A DNA stretch of 13,671 nt from Candidatus Bathyarchaeota archaeon (GTDB taxonomy: Archaea > Thermoproteota > Bathyarchaeia > RBG-16-48-13 > JAGMEO01): contig JAUVYS010000020.1 in assembly GCA_030602965.1 (NCBI GenBank), positions 1-13,671 on the forward strand. Direction: 5' to 3'. The notes beneath the pieces are model-generated. The model was given only the letters and a program-made list of their open reading frames with translations, was not told the origin of the DNA and did not search any database. Below, piece after piece: positions 1 through 5,383 of the stretch. The position numbers were made by a program, and so were the translations under genes. Every line of letters starts with the position of its first letter. Position 1 is the stretch's first letter.

Positions 1-2
1 GC

Positions 3-92
3 AAAAGACAGCTGAGAATAGGAAGACGCGGAGAAATAGATGTCGTCCAGGATTCAGACTTCCCATCAATAGAACAGCTAAAGAAAACATAA
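3..92 (+). CDS. Possible C-terminal tail of an unidentified gene cut by the window edge
   Basis: Frame 3 is open from the first base to a TAA at 90-92 and reads as a mixed, charged tail (GRRGEIDVVQDSDFPS, ending QLKKT) that looks more like a protein end than the alternatives. It has 29 residues, so no family can be named. Frame 2 is also open to a TAA at 170-172, and the opposite strand is open across the same bases, so the choice of frame is weak. What follows, 93-204, shows no other supportable gene. Confidence 0.25.
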   Translation, partial: KRQLRIGRRGEIDVVQDSDFPSIEQLKKT

Positions 93-204
93 TCTTCAAC
101 GCAACGAGCACGAACAGCACAAGAACAGAAAAAGCAGATAATTTGGTTGAAACTAAACAATATCTAAAATAACGATGGTAAATATGATGATCGATGGCGT
201 CTAG

Positions 205-281
205 TCATGGTCTGTCTCTGACCGAGACGGAGGAAACCCTCAGAGTAACTCTGCGCTGAGACAGAATTTATATCACTTTTT
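205..281. other. Stem-rich stretch, possible structured RNA or terminator
   Basis: An 8-bp stem pairs TCTGTCTC (211-218) with GAGACAGA (258-265). Inside it lie two short hairpins that share one base: GAGG/CCTC around AAAC (230-241) and CAGAG/CTCTG around TAA (241-253). Two alternative hairpins compete with the outer stem: GGTC/GACC (209-223) and GTCTC/GAGAC (214-228). On the plus strand a T-run follows at 277-281. On the minus strand the structure lies just after the stop of the small frame 268-336, so it could end that transcript. Box C/D-like words occur (ATGATGA at 184-190, CTGA at 218 and 256), but their spacing does not fit a standard guide RNA. The pairing is visible in the sequence; the function is unknown. 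Confidence 0.3.
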
Positions 282-336
282 CAATGAGACACAAGTATAC
301 ACATACATAATAGTATAATGTGGCCAAGAATATCAT
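268..336 (-). CDS. Candidate hydrophobic 22-residue microprotein
   Basis: An ATG at 334-336 follows a strong ribosome binding site, AAAGGAGA (341-348 on the plus strand as TCTCCTTT), at about five bases. The frame runs 22 codons to a TAA at 268-270. The peptide is almost wholly hydrophobic and aromatic (starts MIFLATLYYY, ends LIEKVI), as expected for a single membrane-spanning microprotein. It is divergent from the acidic frame at 452-511 and followed by the stem-rich stretch 205-265. Very small hydrophobic peptides of this kind include type I toxins and transporter subunits, but nothing here names one. A frame this short could arise by chance; the ribosome binding site is the main support. 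Confidence 0.35.
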   Translation of the reverse strand: MIFLATLYYYVCVYLCLIEKVI

Positions 337-451
337 TTACTCTCCTTTAATTTGACAATTTCACATATTCATTAGACAAAAAAGAATCTGGAAAAGATTA
401 TTTGTGCTTGATGTTAATGAATGAATATTCTTAATTAATGAGGTGAAATGT

Positions 452-511
452 TTGAAAGATGATTGGGAAGAAGATAAGAAAGATTTGGAAGAAGACGAAG
501 AAGAATGGTAA
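452..511 (+). CDS. Candidate acidic 19-residue microprotein
   Basis: A TTG at 452 lies five bases after GAGGTGA (440-446). The frame runs to a TAA at 509-511, three bases before the stop of the convergent DUF1858 gene. The peptide has 11 Asp/Glu residues (ends EEDEEEW). A GTG at 443 in the same frame would give 22 residues but would sit on top of the ribosome binding site. The purine-rich composition is also what one sees opposite a pyrimidine-rich archaeal terminator, and this stretch may simply be the terminator of the minus-strand operon. No family is recognised. Confidence 0.3.
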   Translation: MKDDWEEDKKDLEEDEEEW

Positions 512-514
512 AGC

Positions 515-730
515 CTATTTTGTAGGTTTGATTTTGTTCAAGTCCGTTAGTAGTTTGTCTTTATCTATTCCATATGTTTCTGCCACTTCACCTAATTTCA
601 AGATACTTATCTCATATATGGCTGCTGGACAATGTAAACATGGCACGCTATACTTTAAAAGAATTTTTTCTGCTCCAGGATAACTCAGAATCTCCGCCAA
701 GGTTGTTTCTTCAGTTATTTTGTTTTGCAT
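515..730 (-). CDS. DUF1858 domain protein
   Basis: A 71-residue protein matching the DUF1858 family, small helical domains often found next to redox and Fe-S genes. The family pattern is clear: TLAEILSYPGAEKILLKY (residues 10-27), then a Cys pair C31-x2-C34 (VPCLHCPAA), then a helical tail GEVAETYGIDKDKLL. The Cys pair suggests a thiol/disulfide or metal role, but the biochemical activity of the family is not settled. It is the last gene of the minus-strand sulfur operon. Its ATG at 728-730 follows an AAGGTGA site placed directly after the CutA stop codon, so the two genes are probably translated from one message. A pyrimidine-rich run on the minus strand follows its stop (about 460-512) and is a likely terminator. 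Confidence 0.85.
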   Translation of the reverse strand: MQNKITEETTLAEILSYPGAEKILLKYSVPCLHCPAAIYEISILKLGEVAETYGIDKDKLLTDLNKIKPTK

Positions 731-740
731 AATTTCACCT

Positions 741-1055
741 TTAAATTATTGACTCATCGACCCATTTAAAAAATTTTGTGTAACCTTTATCAATCTTGAA
801 TGAAATAATCTCCGGAATTTCATAAGAATGCAATTCTTTTACTCTTTCAAGAACATTATCGAATAATTCCATTTTTGTTTTAATAATCATAGCTACTTCG
901 TCATCTTCAATAATTTTCCCTTTCCATCTATAAATTGACTCTATAGAGAATAAGTTTACACATGCTACTAATTTTTCTTCAACTAATGTTTTTGCTATTT
1001 TCTTTGCTTCTTTTTTATTAGGAGCTGTTATGTATATTGCATAATTCCCAGTGAT
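741..1055 (-). CDS. cutA: CutA divalent-cation tolerance protein, apparently with an ATC start
   Basis: The 104-residue translation matches CutA along its length: YITAPNKKEAKKIAKTL near the start, ACVN at about 28-31, then YRWKGKI, a central EVAMIIKT strand, and the hallmark HSYEIPEI, ending in FFKWVDESI. CutA is a small trimeric cytoplasmic protein linked to copper and divalent-metal tolerance; its exact reaction is unclear. No ATG, GTG or TTG exists in this frame near the expected start. The best start is ATC at 1053-1055: it lies eight bases after a perfect GGAGGT site (1064-1069) and gives the usual length before YITAP. It may be a true non-standard start, a point mutation from ATG, or a sequence error. 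The gene sits between the 46-residue Cys/His protein and DUF1858. Confidence 0.8.
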   Translation of the reverse strand: MTGNYAIYITAPNKKEAKKIAKTLVEEKLVACVNLFSIESIYRWKGKIIEDDEVAMIIKTKMELFDNVLERVKELHSYEIPEIISFKIDKGYTKFFKWVDESII

Positions 1056-1063
1056 TTCCTCAT

Positions 1064-1071
1064 ACCTCCCT
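1064..1071 (-). promoter_or_regulatory. Ribosome binding site that decides the cutA start
   Basis: The minus strand reads AGGGAGGT here, a near-perfect match to the 16S tail. It lies eight bases before the in-frame ATC at 1055. An ATG directly abutting it (1061-1063) is in another frame and reaches a stop after ten codons, so it cannot serve CutA. Confidence 0.6.
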
Positions 1072-1109
1072 ATTTTGAACTTTGATTGGTTCTGTGAAGA
1101 AATTATTTC

Positions 1110-1250
1110 TTATTTTTTTCTTTCAAACTCGTCCGCATGATGTTTGCAACAAAAGGTATGTTCTTCACCAGCAATGACTCTTTTATAGATAGCAAAGACA
1201 CATTCTTCGGAAATATCTAATTTACATAACTCACATTTATGAAGCGTCAT
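1110..1250 (-). CDS. 46-residue Cys/His-rich (probable zinc-binding) protein
   Basis: The ATG at 1248-1250 overlaps the IscU stop as ATGA, which points to coupled translation. The protein starts MTLHKCELCKLD and ends DEFERKK. Likely metal ligands are C6-x2-C9, C17 and the cluster C34-C35-x-H37-H38 (FCCKHHADEF). The layout of a CxxC knuckle followed by a Cys/His pair and a short amphipathic helix resembles tiny treble-clef or TRASH-like zinc fingers. It could bind zinc, or handle metal or sulfur for the neighbouring IscU and CutA. I do not recognise a named family. The operon position and overlap with iscU make it a convincing gene although it is very short. Confidence 0.7.
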   Translation of the reverse strand: MTLHKCELCKLDISEECVFAIYKRVIAGEEHTFCCKHHADEFERKK

Positions 1251-1624
1251 TTTTTTCTCCCTTTCTTCTCAAGGTAATTTTCAATTGCAGCATGTAGTCC
1301 ATCTGTTGCCAGGTTTGAACAATGCATCTTTACAGGTGGTAAACCTTCGAGGTTACTAGCTACGTCGCCTCGAGTTATTTTTAGAGCTTCTTCAAGTGTT
1401 TTTCCTTTTGCCAGTTCTGTCATCATACTGCTTGTTGCTATGGCTGCTCCACAGCCAAATGTTTTAAACTTAATGTCAACTAGCCTGTTATCTTTAACTT
1501 TAATGTAGATATTCATTAAATCTCCGCAAACAGGGTTACCCACTATTCCAACACCGTCAGCGTCTGGAATTTCGCCCATGTTTCGAGGATTTCGAAAATG
1601 GTCCAAAACTTTTTCACTGTACAT
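1247..1624 (-). CDS. iscU: IscU-type Fe-S cluster scaffold
   Basis: A 125-residue IscU on which 2Fe-2S and 4Fe-4S clusters are built before transfer to target proteins. It begins MYSEKVLDHFRNPRNMG, as the family does. The three cluster Cys are C33 (GNPVCGD, with the conserved Asp D35), C58 (GCGAAIA) and C102 (KMHCSNLA), and the LPPVK loop lies just before the third. The longer open frame extending upstream to 1843 is only overlap with the iscS gene. The true start is the ATG at 1622-1624, which shares its A with the TAA stop of iscS (TAATG). The direct iscS-iscU coupling agrees with the two products forming a complex. Confidence 0.95.
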   Translation of the reverse strand: MYSEKVLDHFRNPRNMGEIPDADGVGIVGNPVCGDLMNIYIKVKDNRLVDIKFKTFGCGAAIATSSMMTELAKGKTLEEALKITRGDVASNLEGLPPVKMHCSNLATDGLHAAIENYLEKKGRKK

Positions 1625-2799
1625 TATGATATTAACCCCTTTGGAGTTAAAGGTGAAATCTTTCTTAATCTTTTTACTACCCCAGGTAATAGACCTTGCA
1701 CGTATTTTACATCCTCTTCTGTACTTTGTCTTCCCAAAGTGAAAAGCAAAGAACCGTGCGCTTCTTCGTGTTTTAATCCTATTGCAAGTAAAACATGTGA
1801 AGGTTCCAAAGTTTTTGAAGTGCAAGCTGATCCAGAAGAACAAGCTACACCTTTCATGTCCAAGCTCAAGATAAGAGATTCTCCTTCGATATAACTGAAC
1901 CTTACGTTGACATTGTCAGGTAATCTTTCAGTTGGATGACCATTTAGGTGTGATACGGGTATATTACTTAATACACTTTTTATGAACTTGTCTCTCAATC
2001 TTGCTAGTCTTACAGATTCCCGTTTAATTTCTTTCTTTGCAATTTCAGCAGCTTTCCCCAAGCCAACTATTCCTGGCAAATTTTCGGTTCCTGATCTTAA
2101 CCCTCTTTCCTGTCCTCCTCCATGAGTTATAGGTTGAACTGGTGTTTTGGCTTTAATGTAAAGAGCTCCAACTCCTCTTGGACCATAAATATCGTTTGAC
2201 GAAAGAGAAAGCATATCTATGTTTTCATCTTGTACGTTTATTGGAACCTGTCCTGCAGCAGCTACCGCGTCTACATGGAAAAAGACGCCCTTGCTGTGAG
2301 TAATCTCACCTATCACTCTGATAGGCTCTATAGTTCCAATCTCACTATTGGCATACATTATTGATACCAGAATCGTTTTATCAGTAATTTCCTTTTCTAG
2401 AACTTGAATGTCAACAACTCCGTGCTTGTTAACAGGGATATATGTGACTTCGAATCCTTGTTTTACAAGGGTCTTAACTGTGTTTATCACAGACATGTGC
2501 TCAATTGAACTTGTAATTACGTGATTTCCTTTACTCTTATTTCTATAAGCAAACCCTTTAATAGCCAAATTATTGCTCTCTGTTCCGCCTGATGTAAAAA
2601 TAATTTCTTCTTTTTTGTCAGCGCCTACCAGTTCTGCTACTTTTGTTCTCGCTTCATCGATCGCCTTTCGTGCTTCATCGCTGAAAGAATGACTTGATGA
2701 CGGGTTCCCATATTTCTTGGAGAAGAAAGATATCATTATTTCTAAAACACGATTATCTACAGGCTTCCCAGCTGAGTGATCCATGTATATTTTTCGCAT
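1624..2799 (-). CDS. iscS: IscS/NifS-like cysteine desulfurase homologue lacking the PLP lysine
   Basis: A 391-residue class V aminotransferase-fold protein. Visible motifs are the phosphate-binding GTESN (72-76), H101 that stacks on the cofactor ring, D177 (HVDAVAA), Q184, and the active-site loop SSGSACTSK with C326. At the place of the lysine that forms the Schiff base (normally HK-x-YGPKG) this protein reads SSNDIYGPRG, so Asp203 replaces Lys and Asn202 replaces the preceding His. Without that lysine, normal pyridoxal phosphate chemistry should fail. I recall a comparable Asp in the Archaeoglobus fulgidus IscS, which still forms a complex with IscU. I chose the ATG at 2799, which has GGTGA six bases upstream; a GTG at 2817 would add six residues. 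It may act as a partner or persulfide carrier rather than as a true desulfurase. Confidence 0.9.
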   Translation of the reverse strand: MRKIYMDHSAGKPVDNRVLEIMISFFSKKYGNPSSSHSFSDEARKAIDEARTKVAELVGADKKEEIIFTSGGTESNNLAIKGFAYRNKSKGNHVITSSIEHMSVINTVKTLVKQGFEVTYIPVNKHGVVDIQVLEKEITDKTILVSIMYANSEIGTIEPIRVIGEITHSKGVFFHVDAVAAAGQVPINVQDENIDMLSLSSNDIYGPRGVGALYIKAKTPVQPITHGGGQERGLRSGTENLPGIVGLGKAAEIAKKEIKRESVRLARLRDKFIKSVLSNIPVSHLNGHPTERLPDNVNVRFSYIEGESLILSLDMKGVACSSGSACTSKTLEPSHVLLAIGLKHEEAHGSLLFTLGRQSTEEDVKYVQGLLPGVVKRLRKISPLTPKGLIS

Positions 2800-2817
2800 T
2801 ATCGTCACCATAAGCAC

Positions 2818-3186
2818 TTAAAAACATATGACAGCATCAGCATTTAGTATTCGGTCATTAAGAGTAGCTGCCCCAACAATTTTCGCCGGATCAGCAAAGT
2901 CTCCCTTTTCTAAACCTAGAAGAATACAACTTTGTTCACAAACTTCTAGCTTAACTCCTGCCTTAACTGCCTGATCCATTACTTGCTTTAATGTTGGAAA
3001 TTCACCAAGTTTGATATTCTCAGCTGCTCCTTTTTTGACCACGGTAACTCCTTTTATTAGAAAGTATATGGTGGCATCTATCCCCATTGCTACAGCCGTA
3101 GTTGCCAGAATGAATGGTGCATAAGTTCGTTCAGGTGTGTCTACGCCACTAGTTTGTACATAGAGTATCTTCTTTCTTTCACTCAA
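2818..3186 (-). CDS. DsrE-family sulfur-carrier protein
   Basis: A 122-residue DsrE/DsrF-like protein with a Rossmann-like fold. It opens with a strand KILYVQTSG, then a helix with ATTAVAMGIDATIYFLIKG, then VCEQSCILLGL (C83 and C87), and ends in the strand DAVICF with C121. Family members bind persulfide sulfur on a conserved Cys and pass it between TusA-like carriers and acceptor enzymes. It is separated by three bases from tusA upstream and by 18 bases from iscS downstream. That neighbourhood suggests it relays sulfur within this operon. Which of the three Cys is the carrier is not certain, with C83 or C87 most likely. No signal peptide is present, so it should be cytoplasmic. Confidence 0.85.
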   Translation of the reverse strand: MSERKKILYVQTSGVDTPERTYAPFILATTAVAMGIDATIYFLIKGVTVVKKGAAENIKLGEFPTLKQVMDQAVKAGVKLEVCEQSCILLGLEKGDFADPAKIVGAATLNDRILNADAVICF

Positions 3187-3189
3187 AAG

Positions 3190-3438
3190 TCAACCTCCTT
3201 TACCTTTTTTTATTAAGAAGTGAAGGACGTTACCATCTTTTTTCAGTTTTAATATTTCGTGCCCAGTCCATTTCGCTAGGTTCTTTATGTCTTCTTCAGC
3301 CGCAAGGTCATCTGCTATTACTTCTAAAATTTCACCTGTAGCCATTTTATCCAGTTCCATTCGCGTTTGAAAGACAGGTTCTGGGCAGTATAAACCAATG
3401 CAATCTAAAGTTTTATCAGCCTTGAAGTCTGCAGGCAA
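3190..3438 (-). CDS. tusA: TusA-family sulfur carrier
   Basis: An 82-residue TusA (SirA/YeeD-like) protein. The diagnostic Cys-Pro-x-Pro motif is present as LYCPEPV, with the carrier C18, preceded by C13. The rest follows the family: an amphipathic helix (FQTRMELDKM), the TGEILEVIADD strand, and an acidic helix before GHEILKLKKDG. TusA carries sulfur as a persulfide to enzymes of tRNA thiolation, cofactor synthesis or sulfur oxidation. The start is TTG at 3436-3438, after a purine-rich AAGGAAGGGAAG stretch. It lies just upstream of the DsrE-like gene. With an IscS homologue lacking its cofactor lysine in the same operon, TusA may be a main entry point for sulfur here; that is an inference. 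Confidence 0.9.
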   Translation of the reverse strand: MPADFKADKTLDCIGLYCPEPVFQTRMELDKMATGEILEVIADDLAAEEDIKNLAKWTGHEILKLKKDGNVLHFLIKKGKGG

Positions 3439-3465
3439 TACTTCCCTTCCTTAAAACTGTCAACA

Positions 3466-3594
3466 TCAGTTAGTTTTTTCAAATTGTTCTTTGCAAACTT
3501 CTGAACAGAAATAGTGAATCTCACCATCTTTTTCTGTCTTGAATTTTGTTGTGTTTTCGTTTACTTCCATTTTGCAAATTGGACATGTGGCCAT
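3466..3594 (-). CDS. 42-residue TRASH/YHS-like zinc protein, first gene of the sulfur operon
   Basis: The ATG at 3592-3594 has a GGGGTGA site (3605-3611) ten bases upstream, and the frame ends in TGA at 3466-3468, 27 bases before tusA. The protein starts MATCPICKMEV and continues FKTEKDGEIHYFCSEVCKEQF. The pattern C4-x2-C7 ... F-C30-x3-C34-x2-F is that of TRASH and YHS domains, small metal-binding folds found in archaeal metal regulators and heavy-metal transporters. As a free-standing domain it may sense or carry a metal for the Fe-S genes that follow. The domain pattern is clear; the role is inferred from position. Confidence 0.75.
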   Translation of the reverse strand: MATCPICKMEVNENTTKFKTEKDGEIHYFCSEVCKEQFEKTN

Positions 3595-3604
3595 TTTACA
3601 CGTT

Positions 3605-3672
3605 CACCCCTGAGTAATCCATAAGTGAATATAATTTCACATATAGAAAACCGCTTCATATATAAAAAGCTT
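3605..3672 (-). promoter_or_regulatory. Promoter and leader of the sulfur/Fe-S operon
   Basis: On the minus strand a TATA-like sequence TTTTTATATATG lies at about 3657-3668, followed by a leader of roughly 35 bases and the GGGGTGA ribosome binding site (3605-3611) of the first gene. A second AT-rich candidate (AATTATATTC) lies closer, at about 3628-3638. The old transposon end at 3681 abuts this promoter, so upstream control elements may have been replaced by element DNA. Confidence 0.5.
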
Positions 3673-3680
3673 ACTATATC

Positions 3681-3730
3681 GGTCTCTGCAGAGTCTTCGT
3701 CTGACTTAAAAGGTTGTAAAAAATCGTCTG
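3681..3730 (+). repeat. Left-type transposon end, degraded
   Basis: It begins GGTCTCTGCAGAGTCTTCG and continues to a TGTAAAAAATCGTCTG unit. This is close to the reverse complement of the right end at 5578-5626, with changes near the tip. It keeps the two-unit layout in which a CTGT-like motif is followed by TCG-containing sequence and repeated about 28 bases later. Confidence 0.55.
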
Positions 3731-3741
3731 ATGGCTTAAAG

Positions 3742-3852
3742 ATAAGAGAACATGAAGGGTTGAACGGAAAGACACCAAGCGAAGCATGTGGTATAGAAAT
3801 TAAAGGAAAAAATAAATGGATTACACTAATACAAAATGCTTCACATAATTGA
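3742..3852 (+). pseudogene. C-terminal transposase fragment (last 36 codons)
   Basis: The frame reads REHEGLNGKTPSEACGIEIK, then KNKWITLIQNA and a TGA at 3850-3852. It matches residues 339-373 of the intact transposase at 6660-7781 with few changes, and the DNA is clearly similar too. Upstream the match stops abruptly at about 3742, where it joins the left-end sequence. A start codon at 3625 keeps the frame open, but that portion is end-repeat and promoter DNA, so this is a relic rather than a gene. Confidence 0.85.
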
Positions 3853-3854
3853 AG

Positions 3855-4040
3855 CTAATTTCCTTTGATCATTTTACGATACCTTTCTTTATGAACTTTC
3901 AAAGCCTTCTCTATCCCTTCAATCCCGTCTATTAAATCTTTGTTAGGGTTTGGGATTGTTTTTAACCATTTGCGATGATTTTCAATTTTATTAATTACTT
4001 CTTCGAGTATTTTCAATTGTATTAAAGATTCCTTTGACAT
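3855..4040 (-). CDS. Small charged helical protein, transposon passenger
   Basis: A 61-residue protein starting MSKESLIQLKILEEVINKIE and ending RYRKMIKGN. It is rich in Lys, Glu and Ile and probably all helical, with a turn at IPNPNKD. The ATG at 4038-4040 has GGAGG (4047-4051) six bases upstream; a GTG at 4055 would add five residues but overlaps that site. It is convergent with the transposase remnant, with only two bases between the two stop codons, and it lies before the right end at 4137. I do not recognise a family. Short helical proteins like this can be antitoxins, coiled-coil adaptors or HEPN/MNT-type partners, but nothing here decides. Confidence 0.65.
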   Translation of the reverse strand: MSKESLIQLKILEEVINKIENHRKWLKTIPNPNKDLIDGIEGIEKALKVHKERYRKMIKGN

Positions 4041-4086
4041 GTTGCTCCTCCTCACGTTTTTTAATTATTTATGTGAGTAAATAAAA

Positions 4087-4137
4087 ATGTGCTGATGGTT
4101 AACACCCTCAACCATCCCACAGCAAGTTAACAGAACC
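4087..4137 (-). repeat. Right-type transposon end, variant of the 50-bp repeat
   Basis: It starts ATGTGCTGATGGTTAACA and finishes TTAACAGAACC, the same outer blocks as the perfect repeat at 9581-9630 (ATGTGCCGATGGTTAACA and TTAACAGAACC). The middle about 22 bases differ. It is therefore an older or sister end of the same family. Confidence 0.75.
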
Positions 4138-4166
4138 ATTTTTAATATCTTTCATTTGATCTTTAT

Positions 4167-4682
4167 TTGAGGAAGGAAAAACTGAAATTAAAAGTTACAT
4201 CTAAAATCAATCCATTGTCAATATTGGGTAGAATCTTAAGAACACCAATTGAAGGAACACATGTTCAAGTCATATTAGAAGTAGAACCTTTGGATAAAAC
4301 AGCTGAAAGAACATTTACCACACTTTATGAAGTACCTTACATAGGATCTGAAAGTTACAAACTTTTCGGTGTATTATTTAAAATAGATCTAAAAAAAGGT
4401 AAAGTAACAGTATCCTATGATTTTCCATTACATTCTAAAGGAACAACAGAGTTCAGAGTATATTTTAAAGAATTAAAACCAGAAGATACAATATATGATG
4501 ATTTAAATGCCCAAACACTGTTTAAATCTCGATATAATCCACCTTTAGGACTTCCTAAAGGAACTCGTTATTATTCTCGGATTTTTCATGTTTATTCGTT
4601 TATGGAAATTATTTTGATACTTTTTGCAATCATCTCTTCGATCGGAGCCTTCTTTGAAATATTAAACTTTTTCTTAAAATAG
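4167..4682 (+). CDS. Unrecognised protein with one C-terminal membrane helix
   Basis: A 171-residue protein. The first about 145 residues are soluble-looking and strand-rich (HVQVILEVEPLDKTAERTF, KGKVTVSYDFPL, TEFRVYFKEL). The last about 22 (FMEIILILFAIISSIGAFFE) form one membrane helix, so it is probably tail-anchored with the bulk in the cytoplasm. I do not recognise the family. The start is TTG at 4167, with a TATA-like TTTTTAATAT 20-30 bases upstream, giving little or no leader. A CTG further in the frame (4182) lies five bases after GAGGAAGG and is an alternative. It begins 29 bases after a transposon end, whose outside flank may supply the promoter, and it runs convergently into the next gene with six bases between. 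Confidence 0.6.
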   Translation: MRKEKLKLKVTSKINPLSILGRILRTPIEGTHVQVILEVEPLDKTAERTFTTLYEVPYIGSESYKLFGVLFKIDLKKGKVTVSYDFPLHSKGTTEFRVYFKELKPEDTIYDDLNAQTLFKSRYNPPLGLPKGTRYYSRIFHVYSFMEIILILFAIISSIGAFFEILNFFLK

Positions 4683-4688
4683 ATACTG

Positions 4689-5090
4689 TTAACTTATTCG
4701 GGATGAAGGCTTTGAAAATTTTGTAGATTGCTTCAGCCACTTTGCTACTTCTGACAGAACTGCGTTTGAACTCACGTTTATTATTGGAATTTTCACTTTT
4801 GTTTCTTGTATCTCATGAAGACTTTGATATTGAGGCAAAGGTGCCCATTCAGTAAAAAGAAAATGGAGTCTACCTTCCAGATTTTCCTTAATCATTTCTG
4901 GACTTGGAGGCATTACACCTCTATCAAAAACAATGCCTTCTGCCCACATTAAAGGTCTAGCCAATCCCCCAGTTTGCACACCTACACTTCGTATTTTAAT
5001 TAACTCCTCAAACGAATGTGCTATTGTTTCATGAATAATGATTTCTTGCCAAGGAGCATATGTTATTTTTACCAAGTTTTTCCATCTCAA
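4689..5090 (-). CDS. Unrecognised 133-residue protein
   Basis: Likely soluble, no membrane segment or signal peptide. Recognisable stretches are APWQEIIIHETIAHSFEELI, GVQTGGLARPLMWAEG, FDRGVMPPSPEMI and LHFLFTEWAPLPQYQSLHEI, followed by a Val/Ile-rich strand (KVKIPIINVSSNAV) and a final helix. Composition is that of a normal folded protein, but I cannot assign a family. The start is TTG at 5088-5090, with an AT-rich TTTATAAATT box at about 5120-5130, so the message may be almost leaderless. It is convergent with the membrane-anchored gene at 4167-4682 and lies between two transposon relics, so it may be either host DNA or old passenger DNA. Confidence 0.55.
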   Translation of the reverse strand: MRWKNLVKITYAPWQEIIIHETIAHSFEELIKIRSVGVQTGGLARPLMWAEGIVFDRGVMPPSPEMIKENLEGRLHFLFTEWAPLPQYQSLHEIQETKVKIPIINVSSNAVLSEVAKWLKQSTKFSKPSSRIS

Positions 5091-5174
5091 GATAGTATAG
5101 AATGATCTGTGAAAATTTTAATTTATAAATTAATATCTGAAAAATCCATCAAGCGACCATAGACAATTTTTATA

Positions 5175-5231
5175 ATGGGAAAAAACAAGTGGATAACACT
5201 AATACAACACTCTTCGGTAAATAAAGACTAA
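5175..5231 (+). pseudogene. Transposase C-terminal remnant (KNKWITLIQ)
   Basis: The frame reads MGKNKWITLIQHSSVNKD and stops at 5229-5231. It matches the end of the intact transposase (KGKNKWKTLIQNACK). The ATG is probably fortuitous. The stop codon overlaps the stop of the convergent passenger remnant at 5228-5230. Confidence 0.75.
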
Positions 5232-5352
5232 TTCACCTTTTTCTTACATTTTTTACATTCATATTCTACTAAGTTGCCGCTACCAATATGTACTTCTTCA
5301 ACCGTCTCTTACATTTAGAATGTGGATGTTTGTAATAGATTCTTTTCACCAT
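5228..5352 (-). pseudogene. Frameshifted small zinc-ribbon-like protein
   Basis: The first 15 codons read MVKRIYYKHPHSKCK. The reading then has to shift by -1 near 5308-5310 and continues ETVEEVHIGSGNLVEYECKK and CKKKVN to a TAG at 5228-5230. Joined, the two parts give a coherent protein of about 41 residues with Cys/His pairs at each end (HPHSKC and CKKC), typical of a tiny zinc ribbon. The simplest reading is a one-base deletion in a once intact passenger gene, though a sequencing error is possible. It sits tail-to-tail with the transposase remnant. Confidence 0.55.
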
Positions 5353-5383
5353 GTTTTTTCACCTCTATTTCGGTTTAGTGATA

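Larger units (their letters stand above)
3681..4137. mobile_element. 457-bp deletion relic of an IS6-like element with a passenger gene
   Basis: A left end (3681-3730) and a right end (4087-4137) of the family described at 5635-9630 enclose the last 36 codons of a transposase and one small passenger gene. The transposase body is gone, as in a non-autonomous derivative. The flanking octamers (ACTATATC and ATTTTTAA) do not match, so either the two ends did not insert together or the target duplication has decayed. The two ends also belong to different sequence variants, which favours a mosaic. Confidence 0.6.

Noticed and set aside
184..259. Box C/D guide RNA (ATGATGA and CTGA)
   Set aside because: The distance between the C and D' boxes is far too long, and no terminal stem sits next to the boxes.
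459..683. Plus-strand frame of 74 codons
   Set aside because: It lies opposite the well-supported DUF1858 gene, and the remaining part is the purine-rich complement of its terminator region.
1088..1103. GGTTCTGTGAAGAAAT, like a transposon tip
   Set aside because: No second unit and no remnant nearby; it lies in the gap between cutA and the 46-residue gene, so a chance match is more likely.
1625..1843. N-terminal 73-codon extension of iscU
   Set aside because: It is only overlap with the iscS frame; the family start is the ATG at 1624.
1598..1894. Plus-strand frame opposite iscU/iscS
   Set aside because: It is an antisense shadow of two clear genes.
3625..3741. First part of the frame that ends in the transposase remnant
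   Set aside because: It reads through promoter and end-repeat DNA before the real transposase tail, so it is not a native N-terminus.
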